The position numbers and the translations under genes were made by a program. From Armillaria gallica (Eukaryota; Basidiomycota; Agaricomycetes; Agaricales; Physalacriaceae), in the NCBI GenBank assembly GCA_037576215.1, contig JBANDB010000002.1:6200001-6264000 (forward strand): a stretch of DNA of 64,000 bases, given 5' to 3'. Shown here one piece after another: positions 44,641 to 54,872 of this stretch (position 1 is its first letter; the number at the start of each line of letters is the position of its first letter). The notes under the pieces are model-generated. The model searched no databases, was not told the DNA's origin, and saw only the letters and a list, made by a program, of their open reading frames with translations.

Positions 44641-46192
44641 ACATTGTCATCCTGGAAGCTGCACATTTCCGGGCTCTCGTCATGCCCACTTCGACGGAAA
44701 CGCAGCAAACAGTCGAAGAAGCAACGAGACAAGAGGAGTTTTGGGACGAAGGTATCGCTACCTCCCTCGCTCATGAGCGAGGAGTATCCCGTTGGAATGG
44801 CCTCCTCTATTACGATGGACGAATCTATGTCCCCTGCAAAAAGGCATTACGGGGTAGCATCATTTCCTAATATCACGACCACATTACTGCTGGTCATCCG
44901 GGGATCGAGAAAACAAAGGAGCTTGTTCTCCGTGACTATTGGTGGCCGAAACTGAGAAAGGACATCGAAGTGTACGTTAAAGGATGTGAAACATGCCAAC
45001 GGACGAAGTCAGATACGCACACAAGGGCAGCACCGTTGCACCCAAACGAAGTACCAGTCAGACCATGGACCCACATATCTGTCGACATGGTCACCGGACT
45101 CCCTGACTCCAATGGCTATGACACAATGCTCGTAATCGTCGACAGATTTTCCAAAGCGATTATCCCTATTGCCTGTAACACCGAACTCTCGGTGGAGGGC
45201 TGGGCGTGACTCCTACGCGATCACATATATGCACGTCACAGAATGCCTCAGGTCGTTATATCTGACCGAGGTCCCCAATTCATATCACAGTTCATGAAAG
45301 AACTGTATCGACTTCTCGATATCACACAGAATGCCTCAACGGCATTCCATCCACAGACGGACGTGCAGATCGAGCAGGTCAACCAAGAGATCATCAAATA
45401 CCTCCGGATATTTGTAAATCACTGGCAGACCGACTGGAGCGACTGGCTGCCACTAGCCGAGTTCGCTCACAATAACCGAATTCACAGCGCAACAGGCAAA
45501 AGCCCATTCATGGTGCTCTACAGTCGAAATTCCCGCATTGTTCCCGACTCCCACCGCACCACCGCATTCACGAACCCAGCAGCAGAAGACTTCACAAGGA
45601 AAATGATGACAATCCATGCAGAAACTGAGAAAGCTCTTAAAGAAGCAGCAGAGAGGATGAAAAGTCAATATGACAAGAGGAAACGCGACGCACACCCCTA
45701 CCATATTGGCGACTGCGTCTGGCTCGATGCAACTAACTTACACCTTCCTTGACCCAAGAAAAAATTAGATGACAAACGAGTCGGTCCTTTCTTGATCCTT
45801 GAAAAGACAGGCGCTAGTGCTTATAAGCTCAAACTACTGCCACACTGGAAAATCCACCCACGCTTCAATGAGAAGCTACTAACCCCATACACGCCCCGGC
45901 ATTCCTGAACCAAGAACAACCACCTCCACCTCCACCCGACCTGATCGAGGACGAGGAGGAATACGAAGTCGAAGAGGTCCTCGACGTCCACCCTCGGCAG
46001 ATCTGCGGTAGGAAAGGACAAAAGTCGTGCACAACACATGACTACTTCGTCAAATGGAAGGGATGGACATGGGAACACAACTCGTGGGTCAGACAGGAGG
46101 ATATGGAGCATGCGCAGGAAGCGATCGAGGACTTCGAAAGCAGACATGGTGCCATATGGGCAGTCAGGACGCCTGCCTTAACAGGGGGGTGA
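44641..46192 (+). pseudogene. Element C integrase with chromodomain
   Basis: Zinc domain: HDHITAGHPG and CETCQRTK. Core: VDMVTGLPDSNGYD, ISDRGPQFIS and VQIEQVNQE, the Glu box (B has DGQTEQVNQ there). C-terminus: HIGDCVWLDATNL, HPRFNEKLLTPYTP, then a one-base deletion near 45896 shifts the frame. The chromodomain is at about 45958-46130 (YEVEEVLD, DYFVKWKGWTWEHNSWV). The last codon, TGA 46190-46192, lies inside the polypurine tract and abuts the 3' LTR. Stops TAA (44868), TGA (45208) and TGA (45751) interrupt the frame. Confidence 0.9.
46180..46192 (+). other. Element C polypurine tract
   Basis: AACAGGGGGGTGA directly precedes the 3' LTR and ends with the pol stop codon. Confidence 0.8.
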
Positions 46193-49100
46193 TGTTATGA
46201 TTTTTCGACCTTTCCTTATCGTATCTTATCCAGCACCTCGGCGCCACACGGCACGACTGCCGAACGGCACCTCGGCATGAATCCCCAACATCGTAACCCC
46301 AGAACTTCTCGAGAACCCGCAGGACATTACTATTATTAGATTCCCAAATATTGTATATAAGTAGCACAGCTCTTCGCCACGTACCCTAGCTTCGAGCTAA
46401 GTTTAATTCAACCCCAGACTCTACCTTCACCTGTAACAGCCACTTTCATATATCAATCACTGTCAATTGACAGGCCAGCTGATAAATCCAGACTGTCAAT
46501 TGACTGGCCACCTAAATAAAGTATTTTTGTCACTGTGACTAAAGCAGAACATTGTCACAGCCTCTCCTTTGATGGCTGTTGCACTGCCACCCTCTCCTCT
46601 GCTCATTGTCAGGGTCCCCCGCCCTCCCTTCTATTGTTGTGCACTTTTTTCTTTTTGGGAAAGTTGCTTTCAATGCCTCCAGAATGATTGTGAGCCTTAT
46701 TCCTGCCCTCCCGCTCACTGTGTTGGGTGGAAATTTGAGATTTGAGGTCTTTTAAAAATATATTATGGATTAGTAAGCTGACCGCATGCCTCCCGAGCCC
46801 CTGGAGGCTGGATTCAGCCACAGGAGACTGGATGTAGTGTGGCAGTGCAGCTAATTGATGAGATCAGCCATCAATATCAGGCCATTTTTGGACAAATCTG
46901 GGATTGGGGTGGTTTCTGGGTACTGGATGGGCCAGAGGATGGTACTAGAATATGCATATATGTAAATAATATAAAAGCGAACCCTCTGGTGAGATATGGG
47001 GGTCCTGGGGAGTGGTTAAAAAGGCTAAAATAGTGAAAAATAGCGAAAATAGGTGGAAAATTTGTGATTTGGGGGTGCTGCGTGCATCAGATCGCTTTGA
47101 AAACTTGATAAATGAATTCCCTGGCCTTGAAAACCCCAAAGCGACTCTGCTACAGCACATGTGGCGCATTTTATAGCTAGGCATAATTGATAAAATTGGC
47201 TTTTAATGGTGCTGCATACATTGGATTGCTCCAGGGATGTTACTAATCGATTTATACACTATGAAAACCCTAGAATACATCTTCATATGCTATATATGAC
47301 CACTGGAATAGGATGAAAAATAGAGGATTGGGGGGGGGAAATACAGCTTATTTTGTTTTCTAGCCATCAAGTTGGTCCAGGGACATCACCAATCAATTCC
47401 TTGACCTTTAAAACCCCCCAACGACTCTTGGTTTCATTTGTGGGGTCTCATTATCGATCATCATAATGATATAACAGTTTAAGAGGAGCACACATGGAAA
47501 CTCGCATTTCTGAGCTTTGGAAAACTTCGGAGTTGTTGCCAATGGATTCCTTGACCTTGAAAACCCCCAGAACACTCCAAGAACATAATACAGACCTTCA
47601 TAATATATGGAGAAAAGTGTGATAGTGAGAATATGCGAAATACCATATAGCTCGCATTTCTGAATGTTAGTGCAGGTAAATCTGATATAGGATACACGAT
47701 ATATATTGTATAATAGTGTGTACAAAAGATTAGGATGATCCGAAATGTATTGGTAGAGATATAAGGAGATCTTTCTGAAAATGAGAAGGAGCACCCCCAG
47801 ATTTCAATGTTCTGGTAATCCTATGGCCTCGGGACTATCATATTCGGATTCCTGGATCCAAAAAACATAGGATTCATCAATCATCCATGGGGTTCATGTG
47901 TCAAAACTCCGAAGTAATGAGTGTGCTCTCATTTATGCACAAAGTTATGCTGTCTGTATGGATCATGCACTAGTAAAAATAACCCCCATGGATGATTGAT
48001 GAATCCTATGTTTTTTGGATCCAGGAATCCGAATATGATAGTCCCGAGGCCATAGGATTACCAGAACATTGAAATCTGGGGGGTGCTCCTTCTCATTTTC
48101 AGAAAGATCTCCTTATATCTCTACCAATACATTTCGGATCATCCTAATCTTTTGTACACACTATTATACAATATATATCGTGTATCCTATATCAGATTTA
48201 CCTGCACTAACATTCAGAAATGCGAGCTATATGGTATTTCGCATATTCTCACTATCACACTTTTCTCCATATATTATGAAGGTCTGTATTATGTTCTTGG
48301 AGTGTTCTGGGGGTTTTCAAGGTCAAGGAATCCATTGGCAACAACTCCGAAGTTTTCCAAAGCTCAGAAATGCGAGTTTCCATGTGTGCTCCTCTTAAAC
48401 TGTTATATCATTATGATGATCGATAATGAGACCCCACAAATGAAACCAAGAGTCGTTGGGGGGTTTTAAAGGTCAAGGAATTGATTGGTGATGTCCCTGG
48501 ACCAACTTGATGGCTAGAAAACAAAATAAGCTGTATTTCCCCCCCCCAATCCTCTATTTTTCATCCTATTCCAGTGGTCATATATAGCATATGAAGATGT
48601 ATTCTAGGGTTTTCATAGTGTATAAATCGATTAGTAACATCCCTGGAGCAATCCAATGTATGCAGCACCATTAAAAGCCAATTTTATCAATTATGCCTAG
48701 CTATAAAATGCGCCACATGTGCTGTAGCAGAGTCGCTTTGGGGTTTTCAAGGCCAGGGAATTCATTTATCAAGTTTTCAAAGCGATCTGATGCACGCAGC
48801 ACCCCCAAATCACAAATTTTCCACCTATTTTCGCTATTTTTCACTATTTTAGCCTTTTTAACCACTCCCCAGGACCCCCATATCTCACCAGAGGGTTCGC
48901 TTTTATATTATTTACATATATGCATATTCTAGTACCATCCTCTGGCCCATCCAGTACCCAGAAACCACCCCAATCCCAGATTTGTCCAAAAATGGCCTGA
49001 TATTGATGGCTGATCTCATCAATTAGCTGCACTGCCACACTACATCCAGTCTCCTGTGGCTGAATCCAGCCTCCAGGGGCTCGGGAGGCATGCGGTCAGC

Positions 49101-49584
49101 TTACTAATCCATAATATATTTTTAAAAGACCTCAAATCTCAAATTTCCACCCAACACAGTGAGCGGGAGGGCAGGAATAAGGCTCACAATCATTCTGGAG
49201 GCATTGAAAGCAACTTTCCCAAAAAGAAAAAAGTGCACAACAATAGAAGGGAGGGCGGGGGACCCTGACAATGAGCAGAGGAGAGGGTGGCAGTGCAACA
49301 GCCATCAAAGGAGAGGCTGTGACAATGTCCTGATTTAGTCACAGTGACAAAAATACTTTATTTAGGTGGCCAGTCAATTGACAGTCTGGATTTATCAGCT
49401 GGCCTGTCAATTAACAGTGATTGATATAGAATATTGGCTGCTATGGCTGCTACCTTCGCTTTGCCGAGAGTTTACTCGTTATCCGAGTCGCTGTAGCAGA
49501 CACCACGGTTCTATCGCCCTATCCAAAGTGAGAGATAGTGAGTGTTAGCCGCCTTGTCTGTTATTCCCGAGTCTGGTCATAACA
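46193..49584 (+). repeat. Element C 3' LTR, split by palindrome P2
   Basis: The pieces are 46193-46428 and 49458-49584 (363 bases together, the same as the 5' LTR), separated by P2 and one CTACCTTC. Confidence 0.95.
46429..49449. mobile_element. Palindrome P2: 3.0-kb inverted-repeat element with 8-bp target duplication
   Basis: Two arms of about 1.46 kb (46429-47892 and 47985-49449) are near-perfect inverted copies around a 92-base single-copy loop. CTACCTTC flanks the element (46421-46428 and 49450-49457) and occurs once in the intact 5' LTR, so this is a clean insertion. The outermost 30 bases of the arms match less well; from ATATCAATCACTGT inward they match closely. Mirrored frames of 128, 79 and 70 codons are by-products of the palindrome. 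An 8-bp duplication fits hAT or KDZ transposases. No transposase is inside, so it would be non-autonomous. Confidence 0.93.
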
Positions 49585-49901
49585 CTTTGAATTAGAGAGA
49601 GATTTGGCTAAACCAAGTTGATATTCGAACTGAGTATCTACAAGTAATTCTACAATATATATAGTAGTAGATAAATCCGAGTTGGAGTTCGATGGACTCC
49701 GGTGGAGGTCTGTTCGCTACCGAATTCGGGTTCTAGAATTAATATGTGAAATAGTAAAATGAAATGATAAATAAAATATCAAATGTGGTAGAGTAATGGT
49801 AAGCGGTTGGAGGCCGCGGAGTCCGATAGTGAAGGATGGAGTTGGATTTGAAGTTGGGTTTGGTGTGAAGCAGGGGCCGGCAGCATGCATGTAACAGCAG
49901 T

Positions 49902-50058
49902 GCAGCACCAAGGTCTTTGGGTGGGGCAGAGATGGGGGCAGCATTGTTTGTGGTGAGTGACGCCAACCATGTCAGCGATACTGAGGATGCTGTCAACATG
50001 GAGCCATGCAGTGACGGCAAGGAAAGCTCCCGCATTATTATAGATTTTATCACCCCAT
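49902..50058 (+). pseudogene. K gene 4, 3' part after element D
   Basis: This resumes the frame broken at 29477: AAPRSLGGAEMGAALFVVSD, then EDAVNMEPCSDGKESSR and a TAG at 50056. See the 5' part at 28937. Confidence 0.55.
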
Positions 50059-51238
50059 TGTAGATTCATGATTGTGATTTTGCTTCGTTTCATGTATGCA
50101 TGGAAATATATGATAAGGCTTGCATTTAAGAAAAATGATGAACATTTGCAGGAATACATATGCTCTTCTACTGCCAGTCCTGTGCAATTTGATCATGTAA
50201 CCAATATAAAGCTACCATAACCCACTCGGGATCGCTGTTGAAACCCTCGGGGATAGCTCCACTCCATCAAGTTTCCAACCTCATGATGAGAGCTTGGACT
50301 AAAGCCTGCCAATCTGGTACATGGTTAGCCACAGGGAACTGCAGAGAACAATACAACCTACATGCTTATGAGCTACAGTGTCTCTCTCCTCTGCACCACG
50401 AACCAACTGATAAGGGTTTTCAGGCCATCATGTGAACTAGCAGGGGAAAAAGATGGCATCCAGCCACCGATCCAGCCAGCATTTGACTACAGCTTGTTCA
50501 AAATCAGGAAGGATTACTTCCAGCCAGGATCTCTAGACATGAGTGAACGGGATGGAGATATCGTATCTCTGTGATAGGAAGAAGGTGATGGGTTTGCTGT
50601 GACATGTCAGTTTCTGGTTTTCTGAGAAAGGTTTGGCACATATGATGCCAAGGGCCCAGAGTTGTTCCTAAGGTGTGTGTGTGAGTAAGCTCACTCGGGC
50701 TGTGTCCTTCTGTCACTTACTTGGCCTTAGTGCTCTTGATGTTCATCATCAACTCGGTCGACATGATTGTTGAGATGCAGAGGCATGTATGTCAGCCATC
50801 TGGATATTCATATGTAGTGTGGGGTGCAAACAGTGCCAAACCTTGGCAAGTCGACCAAATGCACCACCAGAATGTCCCACCGAGCCAAGCCCCAGCATGC
50901 ACCAAAAGTTTTTGGATACAATCAACATCGAGCTGAAATGACTTTCACTTTGCCGACCACTCGTACTGTTCAAGTTTCAGGTGACAAATGACCCAGTGCT
51001 CAACAATGGCAGTGAGATGTTGCAGGACTGGCATTAGTTCAGTACCTTGACAAATCCTTGTCTAGCTGGAAAACCATCACGGCTGAAGACCTTTATGCTG
51101 ATCAAGACATTTGGGAATCTATTGCACCCCTCCAAGAACCAGCGGTGGAGGGTTGGAAGAGATACAACAATTCGGTATGTTCTAGAGATGGACCATCTGA
51201 CATAGCCTTGCTGATAACATGTTCAGGATAAACCTCAC
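50059..51238. other. Region before the KDZ transposase
   Basis: There are short plus-strand frames only (50238-50435, 50721-50936) without recognisable domains. Part of 51030-51180 (WKTITAEDLYADQDIWESIA) may be a degraded N-terminal exon of the transposase. Otherwise nothing is supported. Confidence 0.35.
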
Positions 51239-54200
51239 TTGGAATGGATGGGGAGGAACAGAGTACCTGGTCATCAAAAGGAGTTTCTAGCTGAATTGTT
51301 GCATGCAGAGGGCTGGGGAGATTGCGAATCTGATACCTGCATGAGCTGCACTGGACTGAGTGAGGATGAACACGACTGGGATACGTCACCTGTGATTAGG
51401 TGTGATGAATGTGGGCCTGGCCGATTGGAATGTGTACGCTGTTCTGTGTTGCAGCACCAACGTATGCCATTGCACCAGATCAAGGTACGCTTTTCTCTCA
51501 CCATGGTCATGAGGATGAGGATGAGATTAGCACCCTAGTGCTGGAATAGCAACTACTTCATCAAGGACAGTTTGAGGGATTGTAGTCTGAGAGTCCAATT
51601 GGGACACATGGACATGTGTTGTCGAAGTCCCGATGCTGCAGCAGCCAATTTCACAGTTCTTCATGTTAACGGCATTCACAAGGTTGCTGTCAACTTCTGT
51701 GGTTGTATCATGCATGTTCCTCTGTGAATCCAATGTTTAAGATTTCTTTGGTACCCAGCAACGATGCAACAACCCAGGAGCTGTGCAACCATTGCCATTC
51801 TGCAACTTTTCCACATGCAGACACTGGCGGGGAAGATTTTGGTCTTCGAGTTTTATCAGGGGTTAAACCACATGAGCGATAATACTGACATGGATGTTCC
51901 CAAAGTATGCCATTATGAAAGCTAGTGGGACATTCCCTAATCTGCATCCAGACACGTTATCGTTCTTTCTTCAGAATGGTTCACCAATACCATCATCTTC
52001 ATTTGATGAAGAGGTTCAGACATGGCCATGTGGAAAATGGAATTGATACAACAGGACCAGGAGAGCTTGCACTGCATTGTCTTGCTTGTCCACAGCTGGG
52101 TGTGAATCTACTGGAAGGGTGGGAGAAGGCCTCTCCTGAAGAATGGTGTGTTCAATGGTTTCTGATAGATTCAGATTGATTCAATGCAGCTTGCTTTGAT
52201 AGGTACATATATCGTCCGATTCTTGGTCTCAATATGAACTTCCACCTCAATAATTTGAAGAAATCTGATGAAGAGGTTGATCCAGGTTTACATACTGGGC
52301 TGGCTTACTACATGGACCACAAGAGCTATCTGGAGCATGTTCATAAGTATGTGACACAAAAAGATGTGAGTGTAACTGTAATATCTAGCCTTCGCAACTA
52401 AGCAGATGCAGATCAGTAGCTGCAGCAGTTTTCACACCTTGGCCCATGCAGAGAGCAAGAGTAATAAGGGCCTGTGAGCCACTGGGGTTGGATTGTACAT
52501 GTCACGCATCATGAGATAGTGGTTCCCTTGGCAGCAGGTGACCTTCAAATTGGTGAGAGGTATGAAGCTGTAGTCATCATTTGATGCCAAGGCACTGACA
52601 TGATCATACTAAATATTGTAACATGGACCACATTGCTGGATTCACTGTACAAACATTTGACAAATGCAGAGATCTTCTTTTCATATGACATCACCTGTCA
52701 GTGGAAGGTCAAGCTATGGGATCACATGAAGGAGCTCCCTGACCAAGTGTGCATACAACCTGACCTGCTACTGGATTTTGGAGTTCCTAAACTTCATTGC
52801 AAGGCTCACAAGTATGCTTGCCAATGCCAATTTTATGAACTTGAAAAAGAGGGTTGGGCAGACAGATGGAGAAGGGATAGAGCGAACATGGGACGATCTG
52901 AATCCGTGCACTTCATCGACAAAAGAGATGGGCCCAGGAGCTCGACACGATATCATCAACGACCAGTTTGGTGGTCATAGTTGGTGTAAGACAACAAGAC
53001 TAAGTGAGCTATCATTTCTTTGGGTCAGTAGCTTTTGATAACAGTTTTTGTAAGTGATTTACTGCATACCCATTTGGAGTTAGCAACATTGCAGTATGCT
53101 TGCCAGGCTGGGATCCACATGGTATTCACTGATTCCTTACCAACAGATCGGAATTGGGCACAGGAATGGACAGAGCAGGTGGAGGCATGGGAGAAGAATG
53201 ATCAGCTTCCAAATCCCTATTTCTGTGAGGCAAAATGTATGTGTTTAGTTAATATAATTATAGCATCTTTATAACCTTCATTTATCTAGATGTGTCAAAG
53301 GCAGCAGTAAAACACCAGTTGAAGGAGAAAGATAGAGTAGCCACAGCGAAGGGTGGAATGAAACTCCACAAGTGTGGTCCTGCGGCAACTATAGGGATGG
53401 GACTGTTGATTGAGGATGCTCAGTTTGTATTTCATTTGGTCTGATGTTGCCACTGCTAACTGGAGATGATGTACAGATGTCAGCTTATCCAGGAGTTCAA
53501 GGAGACAGTAGAAGATCTGTTAACACTGTCAGACCACAAGGAGCAGCAGAGTCGCCGTGTCACGCTATGACACCAGCTGACCCAGTTTTAAGAGATGCAG
53601 GTGGCATATATGCCTGGCTCAGCTTCAGTTTTGCAGTCCCTACTGGTAAGGATGAAAGGGTCAGAGGTAGAGAGCAAGCAGTTGTTGCTCCCATCCATTT
53701 TGTTGCCATTGCAGAGGATGATGGGGTTGAAAGGCAATGTGGCAGATATGGAAGAGCAGCTGCATGAAGCCCAGTGTTTAGATGCTTTGGACACCATCCA
53801 AGGCATCATGCGGACACAACAAGACTCCTATGCCTATCAAGACGCTAATATGAGAGGACAGGTCCACATGACCTGTGCTGCAGCATTCTTTGATCATTTG
53901 ACAAGACAGATGGAAGCAGCTGTCACCAAGTATAATGCTGCATGGTTGGCATTGCTTGCACTGCATGGACATGGGGTTTGGGAGAACAGACTGAAGGCTC
54001 TCACAAAGGCCAACATTGTGAACATGGATGGTGCTGTGTTTACAATTGATTTGGGCGATGGGACAGAAGAGGCTGCACGTTATCGGAAGAAGAAGACAGC
54101 ACCACAGCAGGTTGTGGGCGATGCAGAGGGCTTTCATACAGTGTCATGGATCTGGACAATGGAGGGGGCATTTGATGATGCAGATAGCAAGGAGATGAAT

Positions 54201-54478
54201 GGAGGTATATTCATTTCACAATTTTAGGCCTGGTGAGATGCTAAGATTGTTATGCAGTGATTCAGATTGAATGGCTTAAAAGTCACACACATGTTCATCG
54301 ATGGCGTGAGCAGTGCACTTTACTCAAGGCAGAAATGGAAAGGACCCTCATCTCCCTGGAATCATGTGTGAAAGAGTGGGAGACTTTGGGAAGGGCTAGC
54401 GAAGAATTGGGGGGATCAGCCACACTGCTTGAAGGTAGGCATGTGTATGTGTCCAGGCAGGCTGCCATGTGGAGGTGA
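51239..54478 (+). pseudogene. KDZ-family transposase with CxC2 cysteine cluster, broken
   Basis: The N-terminal part reads KEFLAELLHAEGWGD, then a Cys-rich zinc segment (CMSC.. VIRCDECGPG .. CVRCSVLQHQRMPLHQI, about 51340-51480), the CxC2 cluster typical of fungal KDZ transposases. After an intron (GTACGC..TAG, 51485-51538) come RVQLGHMDMCC, ANFTVLHVNGIHKVAVNFCG, FEFYQGLNHMSDNTDMDVPK and LALHCLACPQLGVNL. The catalytic region shows WFLIDSD, GLAYYMDHKSYLEHV, SYDITCQW, DFGVPKLHCKAHKYACQ and TDGEGIERTWDDLNP, then STKEMGPGARHDIINDQFGG, so the D,D,E residues can be placed. The C-terminus has IQIEWLKSHTHVHRWREQ and RHVYVSRQAAMWR. TGA/TAG codons (after HVPL, in IDSD*FN, around 52400-52600) and frameshifts inactivate it. 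Confidence 0.85.
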
Positions 54479-54784
54479 CTGGGAGTGTCATTCCAGTTGG
54501 TGTGGGCCAAGTCGGGTGTGACAGTGGTGTGACCTGCTTGCTCGGTAGCGAAGGCAATGGCCATGGAGGCCATGGAGAATGCCACAGATGATATGGATGC
54601 TGAGCCTGCCGTAGAAAATGATGTAATTTCATAGTTGCCAAATGAGGATGTGCTGCGATTTTTTTCTCCCCTCAACTGTTTTGAACACTGAGCTGAGGAT
54701 ATTATCCATGGCTGCATGGATATTGGCCATATGCACCCATATATAGAGGGCAATTTGGCAGTGTAATGGGTGTCTATATGGTTG
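54479..54784. other. Right end of element K
   Basis: No gene. The palindromic phrase GGATATTATCC occurs at about 54700 and its relative GGATAATATCCA at 54785, close to the presumed end of K. Confidence 0.4.
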
Positions 54785-54872
54785 GGATAATATCCATGAA
54801 TAAGCCTAGATTGACTTGGGATATATCCACAACCTTAGGGCTATGACTGCAGCCAACTGTGGCCATTTCTTC

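Larger units (their letters stand above)
39620..49584 (+). mobile_element. Element C: chromodomain Ty3/gypsy retrotransposon with two palindromes
   Basis: LTRs 39620-39982 (363 bp) and 46193-46428 plus 49458-49584 (363 bp joined) flank protease, RT, RNase H, integrase and a chromodomain on the plus strand. CTTTG flanks both ends (39615-39619, 49585-49589). C is closely related to B. Most of gag is missing and palindrome P1 stands in its place; P2 sits in the 3' LTR. By eye the LTRs differ at about 14 positions. Stops are almost all TGA at Arg positions. Confidence 0.95.
29478..49896 (-). mobile_element. Element D: chromodomain Ty3/gypsy retrotransposon with antisense ORFs
   Basis: LTRs 29478-30000 (523 bp) and 39404-39619 plus 49590-49896 (523 bp when joined) flank gag, protease and pol on the minus strand. 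GCAGT flanks both ends (29473-29477, 49897-49901). Without element C the length is about 10.4 kb, because about 4 kb between pol and the 3' LTR carries two plus-strand ORFs and a minisatellite. The two LTRs differ at about 17 of 523 positions by eye, all transitions, many at CpG. The RT active site is mutated (YLDN). Confidence 0.95.
39404..49896 (-). repeat. Element D 5' LTR, split by element C
   Basis: The pieces are 39404-39619 and 49590-49896, with element C and one CTTTG (49585-49589) between. Together they are 523 bases, the same as the 3' LTR. A TATA-like TATATATAT lies near 49655-49663 on the minus strand. Confidence 0.95.
21498..54784 (+). mobile_element. Element K: multi-gene KDZ-type DNA transposon inserted in element A
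   Basis: The non-retroviral sequence that splits A between gag and protease carries a KDZ transposase (51239-54478) and several other fungal transposon-associated genes: a minus-strand gene (23355-26773) and plus-strand genes (27162-27929, 28332-28730, and 28937 onward, resuming at 49902). After removing D and one GCAGT, K is about 12.9 kb. The ends are not certain. GGATAATATCCA occurs at both junctions (21486-21497 and 54785-54796); just inside, weakly similar inverted sequences occur (CAGTGCAAAATTTG on the left; CACTGCCAAATTG inverted on the right). KDZ elements normally make an 8-bp duplication, so this 12-base repeat is only a candidate. Confidence 0.6.

Noticed and set aside
42327..46192. 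TGA read as arginine or tryptophan (genetic code change or recoding)
   Set aside because: The TGA codons sit where the related copy has Arg, and LTRs of the same elements show the same transition bias in non-coding sequence. Mutation decay explains it, and antisense ORFs in D end and read normally with the standard code.
39620..49584. Elements B and C as the two halves of one recombined element
   Set aside because: Each has its own pair of matching LTRs and its own 5-bp target duplication, so they are separate insertions of one lineage.
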